Below, piece after piece: positions 60,401-64,000 of a stretch of DNA of 64,000 nt. This DNA comes from Lysobacterales bacterium (GTDB taxonomy: Bacteria; Pseudomonadota; Gammaproteobacteria; Xanthomonadales; Xanthomonadaceae), in assembly GCA_017302135.1 (NCBI GenBank), contig JAFLDZ010000007.1, positions 1 to 64,000 on the forward strand, in the 5' to 3' direction. The position numbers were made by a program, and so were the translations under genes. How positions within the stretch are numbered: the stretch's first letter is position 1; every line of letters starts with the position of its first letter. The notes under the pieces were generated by a model that was not told the DNA's origin, did not search any database, and saw only the letters and a list, made by a program, of their open reading frames with translations.

Positions 60401-63400
60401 TACGATCGAATTTCTGGGCCGCAACGACTTCCAGGTGAAGATTCGCGGATTCAGGATTGAGATTGGCGAGGTCGAGAGTGCCATCGGCGCCTGCGATGGC
60501 GTACGCGAGGCGATGGTTCTCGCGCGCGAAGATGTGCCTGGCGAGAAGCGTCTTGTGGCGTATTACACGAGCGATACTGTACTGAGAGCATCCATTTTGC
60601 GTGAAGCCCTCTCGCAGACATTGCCCGAATACATGTTGCCGAGCGCGTTCGTGCGTATTGAAGCATGGCCGCTGACGCCGAATGGAAAGTTGGATCGCAA
60701 GGCGCTGCCTGCTCCCGAAGGTGAGGCGTTCTCGACGACGGCCTATGAAGCGCCACAGGGCGATGTGGAGCGGGCAATCGCGGCGATCTGGTCGGATCTT
60801 TTGAGAGTGGAAAGGGTCGGCCGCCACGATAATTTCTTCGAGCTCGGCGGGCATTCTCTGATCGCGGTCACCATGGTCGAGAGGATGCGCCGACAGGACT
60901 TGCACGCGGATATCCGGTCTTTGTTCACGGCGCCGACCCTGGCGGCTTTCTCCGCGGATCTGAGGCGTGGCCACAAGCCGGAGCCGGCTCCGCCGAATCG
61001 GATTCCCGTTGACGCGGATCGGATCACGCCGGAGATGCTGACGCTGGTTTCACTGAGTCAACCGGAGATCGACGCCATCGCCGGACAGGTGGCCGGCGGC
61101 GCTGCGAATATCCACGATATCTATCCGCTTTCGTCGCTTCAGGAGGGCATGCTTTTCCACCATCTTCTTGGGCAGACCGATGACATCTACATCTCGTTCG
61201 GTCTATTGATACTTCCGGATCGTGGCCGGGTCGAAGGTTTGATTTCGGTATTGCAGCGCGTGATCGACCGTCACGAAATCCTGCGAACGGGTTTTATCTG
61301 GAAAAACCTGAGAGAGCCGGTGCAGGTAGTGCAGCGGAAAGCCGTGCTTCAATACCGTGAGATCGAATTTGACCCTGCGAAGGGATCCCTGAAGTCGCAA
61401 CTGAAGGAGTATTACGACCCGTCAAGGTTCCAGATGGATCTTACCGTGGCCCCATTGCTGCATTGCTGCTACGGGTATGAGCCGGAATCGGATCGTTGGA
61501 TGCTGTGCATTGCACTTCATCACCTGACTACAGACCATACGACAGTAGATTTGATGAGAGAGGAGGCATGGCTCATACAGCAAGGGCTCGAGTCGGAACT
61601 TCCCGCATCGGTGCCTTTCCGGAACTACATCTGGCAGGCCAAAGTCAACGCGGATCCATCTGTACACCATGAGTTTTTCACCAGAATGCTCAAGGATGTC
61701 GATCAGCCGACAGCTCCATTCGGCCTTGCGAATGCGCACGATGATGGCAGCGACATCTGCGATTTCACGAAAGTCCTTTCCATGGATCTTTCAAGGAGAA
61801 TTCGCCGCAATGCGCGTTCGCTCGGTGTCAGTTCGGCGGCGATGATGCATGCGGCATGGGCGCTTGTACTCTCGCGCGTGACCGGGATGCATAGCGTCGT
61901 CTTCGGTACCGTCCTGTTCGGGCGCATGGATGGCGGGGATGGAGCGGATCGGGCGTTCGGTTTGTTGATGAACACGCTGCCCATCAAAATCGATACGGAA
62001 GGGTATTCAATATCGGAGGTCATCAAAAATTCGCATGCGGTTCTTGCCGAACTTTTGCATCACGAACATGCCTCCCTTGCATCGGCCCAGCGTTGCAGCA
62101 GTCTGCCTGCGACGATGGATCTGTTCACGACATTGCTTAATTATCGGCATAGTCCGAGCGAGCTTTCCTTCAACGACGATCTGGAAGTGGAGGCTGTCGA
62201 AACAGGAGAGCGGACGAATTATCCTATTTCCATGTCCGTAGACGACCTTGGAGAAGGTTTCAGTCTGCTTGTGCAGGCCAAATCGTCCATCGGTTCGGAG
62301 CGCATCTGCGATTTCATGCATACGGCATTGGTTGCGATGCTCGATGCGCTGGAAGCAGAGCCGGGTATGCTGGTATGCCGTGTCGATGTCATGCCGGCAA
62401 AGGAAATCGAGCGCGCCATTCTGGATTGGAACGATACGGCGCGTGACTATCCGACGGATCTTTGCGTGCACCAGCTGTTCGAGGCGCAGGCGGAGCGGAC
62501 GCCGGATGCGGTGGCGGTCGCGTACGAAGAGACGGTATTGACCTACGAGATGTTGAACCGCCGTGCGAACCAGATCGCGCATCGCCTGATCGAGCTGGGG
62601 GTGACGCCCGACGATCGCGTGGCGATCTGCATGGAGCGCAGTCTTGAGATGGTGGTGGGTCTGCTGGCGATCCTGAAGGCGGGTGGTGCGTACGTGCCGC
62701 TGGATCCGCAGTATCCGGAAGACCGGCTGTGCCACATGCTGGAAGATTGCATGCCGGTGGCGGTACTGAGCCACGGCGATCTTGCGAAGCGGATCGTGGC
62801 GTTGCAGGCGACGCCGGTTCCGGTGCTGTGCCTGGACGATGCGCAGGCGCTGTCGCAGAACCCGGATGTGGCGCTGCGTCCCGAGCATCTGGCCTACGTG
62901 ATCTACACGTCGGGCTCGACGGGCCTGCCCAAGGGCGCGATGAACGAGCACGGGGGCGTGGTCAACCGGCTGCTGTGGGCGCAGGAGCAGTTCGGGCTGA
63001 CACCGGACGACCGCGTGCTGCAGAAGACGACGTTCAGTTTTGACGTGTCGGTGTGGGAGTTCTTCCTGCCGTTGCTTGCGGGTGCGCAGTTGGTCATGGC
63101 GCGTCCGGGCGGTCATCAGGATCCCCAGTACCTGATCGAGACGATCGAGCGTTCGGGGATCACGGTGGCGCATTTTGTGCCGTCGATGCTGCAGGTATTC
63201 CTGGCCCAGGACGACGTGGCGCGTTGCCACGCGTTGCGCCACGTGAAGTGCAGTGGCGAGGCGTTGCCGTATCCGCTGCAGCAGCGTTTTCTGGCGCAGA
63301 TGCCCGGCGCGCAGTTGCACAATCTGTACGGTCCGACCGAGGCTGCGGTGGACGTGACGTATTGGCGTTGCGTGTCGGATGCGCATCCGGGGATCGTTCC

Positions 63401-64000
63401 GATCGGCAGACCGATCGCGAACACGCGGATGTATGTGCTGGATGCGCAGTTGCGTCCGGTGCCGGTGGGCGGGGTGGGCGAGCTTTATATCGGCGGCGTG
63501 CAGGTGGCGCGTGGCTATCTGAACCGTCCGGAGCTGACGGCGGAGCGTTTCATCGACAGCCCGTTCCATGAGGGCGAACGCCTGTACAGGACGGGGGACC
63601 TGGGTCGCTGGCTGTGGGATGGCAGTCTGGAGTATCTGGGCCGCAATGATTTCCAGGTGAAGATCCGCGGGTTCCGGATCGAGCTGGGCGAGATCGAGTC
63701 GACGCTGCTGGCGTGCGAAGGCATCCGCGAGGCGGTGGTGCTGGCGCGGGAGGACGCAACGGGCGAGAAGCGGCTGGTGGCATACGTGACGGTGGCGCCG
63801 GAGCGGGCGGCGGAGACGTCGCAATGGCGGACGCAGCTGTTGTCGCATTTGCCGGACTACATGGTGCCGAGCGCTTTTGTGGTGTTGGAGGCACTGCCGC
63901 TGACGCTGAACGGGAAGCTGGATCGCAAGGCGTTGCCTGCGCCTGACGACATGGCCTACGCGCGTCGTGCCTACGAAGCGCCGCAGGGCGATGTGGAGCA
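48813..64000 (+). CDS. Giant non-ribosomal peptide synthetase, five modules seen, 3' end outside window
   Basis: One frame stays open from 48813 to the window end, giving at least 5,062 residues. The domain order is C(lobe)-A-T, C-A-T, C-A-T, C-A-T, C-A-, with the fifth carrier domain cut off. HHxxxDG-type sites are at residues 1024, 2091, 3137 and 4236 (the last is HHxxxDH). A-domain TSGSTG-type loops are at 454, 1518, 2567, 3619 and 4698. Carrier Ser residues are at 837, 1905, 2951 and 4015. The ATG at 48813 has GGAG six bases before it; an in-frame ATG at 48801 lacks a ribosome site. There is no thioesterase, separate E or methyltransferase domain in the visible part. The product is probably a peptide exported by the ABC-2 pair just upstream. 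Confidence 0.95.
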   Translation, partial: MNQGRSPKESLSFAKQLDFWRERLADSPSLLELSTDRPRAMQQDFAGDVCNVKLDVALTAQLKSLSERNGVTLHVTLLASWAAVMSRLSNQAEVVIGSVIIDRHAVDADMASGVFADPLPLRIDTSGDATVGQLLSHTRGRMMEAQANRDPSYEEIVESLCLPRCDSHAPIFQTVFAWRDTSDYCTALSHGIDLSTQNEIKSFELTLSLREEAGPDFPQFDSPVGVVGSLRFMTALFDRETVERYVLCWYKLLRGMAAETGEPIAHLPILEDDERTRLLESWNSTYLDFPREACLHNLFEEQVARTPDAVALVVGKNRLTYAELNSRANRLAHHLRSLFIGPDERVGICVERNVGMVVSILATLKSGGAYVPLDPAYPSDRLGYILDDVAPRVFLTDSEGLSALTKALALTGQPQSRAILNLSTDAAQWSEAAAENPSAEAVGLRSSHLAYLIYTSGSTGRPKGVAIEHRNAVNFISWALQAFSPEVLRNVLFSTSINFDLSIFEYGVPLSCGGTVTLVENALALLNDPLPVTLINTVPSVMAELTQADAVPPGVRVVNVAGEVLKRQLAEKILSSGRVERLCNLYGPSETTTYSTWTQMDRATGFVGDIGRPVGNTRIYILDASCNPVPVGVVGEIHIGGDGVARGYLGQPELTAERFLDDPFVARADARMYRTGDLGRWSADGKITLVGRNDFQVKIRGFRIELGEIEAKLCDVEGVREALVLAREDHPGDKRLVAYYLGKSALPVDAIRKRLSERLPEYMVPSAFIWMETWPLKPNGKIDRDSLPIPGNEAYGLRKYEAPRNEIEHALAGIWSELLKIDQVGRHDNFFDLGGNSLLAVRLASHVRKMLGRELPKRLPMEEAMLSRLAEHLMDADASRLPQIEIAARESLMPLPLSLRGFWMMMQLVDGGNAAFHMGGAHRLHGALDGSALFRALQQIVDRHEILRTRYVLSEGRPMQSIAPHVKADFRYEDMRGRKDSDAACRSASAVLQDEPYDLSRDVPLRLQLLQLDDEVCELQWAMHHIASDGWSIGVLFTELSILYAAAINGQDNPLPPLPLQYIDYALWQERRLAGGENERQAAYWREALSGAPTLLELPIDRPRPPHQDFAGDSIEVNVDAALTTQLKALSKRHGVSLYVTILASWAAVISRLSGQNEVVIGSPVAGRNFFEVEKLIGFFINSLALRINLSGEPTVEELLARTRLQVLDAHANQDITFEQVVEAVKPPRSLAYTPIFQVMLAWQNHDEGRLSLPGIRAVELPQILKNSQFDLLIDLREVDGEISGILNFATALYDRETIVRYRSCWLRFLQAMAVDAEKPVARLPLLDEFQIDQLLNTRNSTKRDYRKDCGVHELFEAHAARTPHSLALVTDDVRLSYSELDRRSNRLAHHIRLLGIAPDERVAICMDRGADLVVSVLATLKAGVAYVPLDIAFPRDRLLHIVEDSLPVLALVDASGRQILESMDGYPQNGIRILDPSMFGTSEAIPEFVGAADDSAGRSLFALPQTTWRTQTAYVLFTSGSTGRPKGVCVPHGAVVNFLLSMAEKPGLSASDVVCAITTLSFDISVLELLLPLSVGGCVAVADRVATMDGDALAAFIERVGATVMQATPATWRMLLDSGWRADARMRLLCGGEAWGMDLGEQLLEGGAQLWNMYGPTETTVWSMTERVVPGQAKIVLGEPIANTRIYVLDEYRQPVPVGVIGELFIGGDGVASGYLNQPALTAERFIEDPYSDAPHARMYRTGDLARWSSSGALEFLGRNDFQVKIRGFRIELGEIEAKLRDCSGIREAVVLARKDHPDDTRLVGYYLADEMLDAAALREQLSRSLPDYMVPAAFVRMEAWPLTPNGKLDRKALPAPEEDSYARSEYSAPRTSLEYAIAEIWQEVLGLEKVGHQDNFFFLGGNSLLAIRVTSRLRKTQGVELPIRAMFDSPTLSKFAERVATSDSVDISKIDRVPRGRDMPLAFAQQRLWFLSQMDGVGTAYHLNYVFCLDGELDFHALERALQQVLTRHESLRTNFVLVDGHPMQRVLDEAKIEVRFEDLRNQYGIEILADELATGFLAETFDLSEGLPLRVLLLRLDDQVHRLFLVMHHIVFDGWSISVMLQELSCFYSEVSAKNPVPLAPLPVQYADYAQWQRKSLTGAELARQSAFWQRTLSGAPTLLELPTDRVRPLQQDFAGDALDVGLDAALTSQLKALSQRHGVTLYMTLLASWAAVLCRLSNQTEVVIGSPVAGRNREEIEPLIGFFVNTLALRIDPGAASTVSELLSHTRERVLEAQAHQDLPFDQVVEAVRPPRSTGHTPIFQTLLVWQNQSEARLSMPGIRTTEVVLPTTTAQFDLILSLSEHEDAIVGGLNYATALFDRETVVRYVGYWLALLRGMSVDAAHPVARLPMMDEDERSRILDDWNDTGLDYPRSLCAHTLFEAQVERMPDAVALVWRGERTSYADLNRRSNQLAHWLRRQGVERGSLVAVSLERGIEMIVTLLGIMKAGGAYLPMDPDAPGERVAFMLEDAGPKCLLAHASAKLPAEAGVPVWILESLRAELQRQPQTNPDSAGMSSSQYAYVIYTSGTTGTPKGVLASHRNLTNFCYWCQDVSLFKAAERMTQFAPYTFDASAGEIFAGLLAGVELHLLDDATIQSPSRLQDYLAAHRIHFSALPPAYLQQMDPERALPGFKLLTAGSAPTPELVKRWAGRGYYLNGYGPTETTILSTATQLRADEERITIGRPISNTRVYLLDPCGQPVPTGVTGEIWIGGDGVTCGYLHRPELTSERYVDDPFVADAGARMYRTGDLGRWMSNGTIEFLGRNDFQVKIRGFRIELGEIEAKLCDVEGVREALVLARDSDAGEKQLVGYYVAEEMLEASVLRERLSARLPEYMVPSAFVRLAGWPLTANGKVDRKALPAPDDAAYARGAYEAPEGVRESALAAIWSELLGVERVGRRDNFFELGGHSLLAVQLASRVRRSLEAELPLRVLFEAPVLWQLSERLAQAEASNLSAIVVVERKAHMPLSLAQQRLWFLTQIDGASAAYHSGGALRLNGALDTTALGHAMQRIVDRHESLRTRFVLVEGEPMQAIATDAQLEIESHDLRGRDDREARSRALGSAFFAAPFDLREDLPLRVQLVRLEDDRYELSVVMHHIVSDGWSIGILLDELSRLYTAEVEGRVDPLSPLSIQYADYAHWQRRWLADGQLARQSAFWQRTLSGAPTLLELPTDRVRPLQQDFAGDALDVGLDAALTSQLKALSQRHGVTLYMTLLASWAAVLCRLSNQTEVVIGSPVAGRNREEIEPLIGFFVNTLALRIDPGAASTVSELLSHTRERVLEAQAHQDLPFDQVVEAVRPPRSTGHTPIFQVMLTLNNQALGALEMSGLTVFQVELEAGTEQFDLSLDLFEAEGILSGRLSYASSIFVRSTVERYVGYWISLLRGMVSDASLVVSQLQLMDDAERDRVLVEWNETALDYPHDSCLHHLFEAQVLRTPGSTALAHGNRRVSYAELNSRANRLAHYLIAAGVKPDDRVAICAERGVEMVIAMFAVLKSGGAYVPLDSTYPPERLAYMLEDSAPVVVLACGAGAAVAAECANSEMKVLDLLADSEMWRDLNDDNPVATGAGLTSRNLAYVIYTSGSTGAPKGVMIEHRGLVNYTLDAIRWFELTGTDVVLQQNSLNFDLSIEEMLPPLLCGACLMPSTQLFGVGTGLGSEFSGQLSVVHLTAAHWHMLVTEWGHSAERMVDQLAGVRLLNVTGDALSMQKLGEWESMKPKSIRLINTYGPTEVTISCSAEYVRYAENVSRVSIGKPFANTSIYILDKNLQPVPVGVSGELYIGGVQVARGYLNRPELTAERFIDNPFRPDERIYKAGDLGRWRPDGTIEFLGRNDFQVKIRGFRIEIGEVESAIGACDGVREAMVLAREDVPGEKRLVAYYTSDTVLRASILREALSQTLPEYMLPSAFVRIEAWPLTPNGKLDRKALPAPEGEAFSTTAYEAPQGDVERAIAAIWSDLLRVERVGRHDNFFELGGHSLIAVTMVERMRRQDLHADIRSLFTAPTLAAFSADLRRGHKPEPAPPNRIPVDADRITPEMLTLVSLSQPEIDAIAGQVAGGAANIHDIYPLSSLQEGMLFHHLLGQTDDIYISFGLLILPDRGRVEGLISVLQRVIDRHEILRTGFIWKNLREPVQVVQRKAVLQYREIEFDPAKGSLKSQLKEYYDPSRFQMDLTVAPLLHCCYGYEPESDRWMLCIALHHLTTDHTTVDLMREEAWLIQQGLESELPASVPFRNYIWQAKVNADPSVHHEFFTRMLKDVDQPTAPFGLANAHDDGSDICDFTKVLSMDLSRRIRRNARSLGVSSAAMMHAAWALVLSRVTGMHSVVFGTVLFGRMDGGDGADRAFGLLMNTLPIKIDTEGYSISEVIKNSHAVLAELLHHEHASLASAQRCSSLPATMDLFTTLLNYRHSPSELSFNDDLEVEAVETGERTNYPISMSVDDLGEGFSLLVQAKSSIGSERICDFMHTALVAMLDALEAEPGMLVCRVDVMPAKEIERAILDWNDTARDYPTDLCVHQLFEAQAERTPDAVAVAYEETVLTYEMLNRRANQIAHRLIELGVTPDDRVAICMERSLEMVVGLLAILKAGGAYVPLDPQYPEDRLCHMLEDCMPVAVLSHGDLAKRIVALQATPVPVLCLDDAQALSQNPDVALRPEHLAYVIYTSGSTGLPKGAMNEHGGVVNRLLWAQEQFGLTPDDRVLQKTTFSFDVSVWEFFLPLLAGAQLVMARPGGHQDPQYLIETIERSGITVAHFVPSMLQVFLAQDDVARCHALRHVKCSGEALPYPLQQRFLAQMPGAQLHNLYGPTEAAVDVTYWRCVSDAHPGIVPIGRPIANTRMYVLDAQLRPVPVGGVGELYIGGVQVARGYLNRPELTAERFIDSPFHEGERLYRTGDLGRWLWDGSLEYLGRNDFQVKIRGFRIELGEIESTLLACEGIREAVVLAREDATGEKRLVAYVTVAPERAAETSQWRTQLLSHLPDYMVPSAFVVLEALPLTLNGKLDRKALPAPDDMAYARRAYEAPQGDVE
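50881..50980 (+). repeat. 100-bp direct repeat, A-domain copy in module 1
   Basis: Identical to 57223-57322 (offset 6,342). It encodes the A8 region GRNDFQVKIRGFRIELGEIE and the following helix. Confidence 0.88.
51480..54620 (+). other. NRPS module 2: C, A (Gly), T
   Basis: The C domain has HHIASDG at 51882-51902; its N-terminal motif is divergent (SLRGFWMMMQL instead of AQQRLWFL). The A domain has FTSGSTGRPKG at 53364 and pocket residues D-I-L-Q-L-G-M-V-W-K, a standard glycine code. The carrier Ser is at 54525 in FLGGNSLLAI. Confidence 0.8.
55243..55727 (+). repeat. 485-bp direct repeat, copy in module 3 C domain
   Basis: Matches 58381-58865 base for base apart from one difference that I could find (G at 55631, C at 58769). 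It spans the C-terminal lobe from LARQSAFWQRTLSG to the TPIFQ motif. Confidence 0.92.
57223..57322 (+). repeat. 100-bp direct repeat, A-domain copy in module 3
   Basis: Second copy of the A8-region repeat; the two diverge from the next base on. Confidence 0.88.
57825..60960 (+). other. NRPS module 4: C, A (Dab?), T
   Basis: The C domain has AQQRLWFLTQ and HHIVSDG at 58221-58241. The A domain has YTSGSTGAPKG at 59667 and pocket residues D-L-E-H-N-T-T-I-S-K, close to the codes I recall for 2,4-diaminobutyrate in Pseudomonas lipopeptide synthetases. The carrier Ser is at 60855 in ELGGHSLIAV. Confidence 0.75.
58381..58865 (+). repeat. 485-bp direct repeat, copy in module 4 C domain
   Basis: Second copy of the repeat, offset by exactly 3,138 bases. 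Sequences diverge sharply on both sides. Confidence 0.92.
61090..63999 (+). other. NRPS module 5: probable dual E/C, A (Ser), T cut off
   Basis: The condensation domain begins DIYPLSSLQEGMLFHHLL, with HHLLGQTDD at 61158-61184 and catalytic HHLTTDH at 61518-61538. Both fit dual epimerisation/condensation domains. The A domain has YTSGSTGLPKG at 62904 and pocket residues D-V-W-H-K-S-L-V-D-K, a near match to serine codes. The frame reaches the window edge just before the carrier domain. Confidence 0.75.

Overview
The window is high-GC chromosomal DNA from a gammaproteobacterium, most likely of the Lysobacteraceae (Xanthomonadaceae). The grounds are a dihydrolipoyl dehydrogenase fused to an N-terminal lipoyl domain, DUF1415 and YajQ genes, a Xanthomonas-like set of palindromic intergenic repeats, and housekeeping gene order. 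This assignment is inference from family knowledge; no search was run.

Region 1 (1-18.5 kb) is mostly chromosomal backbone. It holds a lipoprotein with a retropepsin fold but altered catalytic residues, the YbbA/YbbP ABC pair, an ECF sigma factor with a membrane partner, an RsmC-like methyltransferase and RsuA (overlapping), a DUF1415 protein, YajQ, two tandem OmpA-type lipoproteins, an EamA transporter, two tandem secreted paralogues of unknown function, a DUF1801 protein, and pyruvate dehydrogenase E2 followed by E3. Region 2 (18.9-26.5 kb) is a complete F1Fo ATP synthase operon, atpIBEFHAGDC, with three palindromic repeats in its gaps and a clear terminator. Region 3 (26.5-40.3 kb) holds a GtrA protein and a GT-C glycosyltransferase, glmU, then a seven-gene minus-strand operon and glmS. 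The operon runs adaptor, 86-aa ORF, ATPase, two FtsX-type permeases, NtrC-type regulator, histidine kinase. It is preceded by a consensus sigma-54 promoter and a cluster of TGTCCG-type palindromes, so its own terminal regulator is the likely activator.

Region 4 (40.3-64 kb) is accessory. Just after glmS come a possible integrase scrap and a 15-bp repeat. Next is a three-gene signalling cassette: a double-PAS kinase, a single-domain receiver, and a receiver-GAF-GGDEF-EAL protein with a degenerate GGDEF site. Remnants of IS3-family transposases follow, with an inverted copy of the 15-bp repeat. An ABC-2 exporter pair then leads into a giant non-ribosomal peptide synthetase that stays open from 48813 to the window end (more than 5,060 residues, five modules visible). 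Its first condensation domain is only a C-terminal lobe. Modules 3 and 4 share a nearly identical 485-bp segment. Module 5 starts with a condensation domain carrying dual epimerisation/condensation features. Binding-pocket residues read by eye suggest Ala-Gly-X-Dab-Ser for the visible part of the peptide. No tRNA, rRNA or CRISPR was seen.
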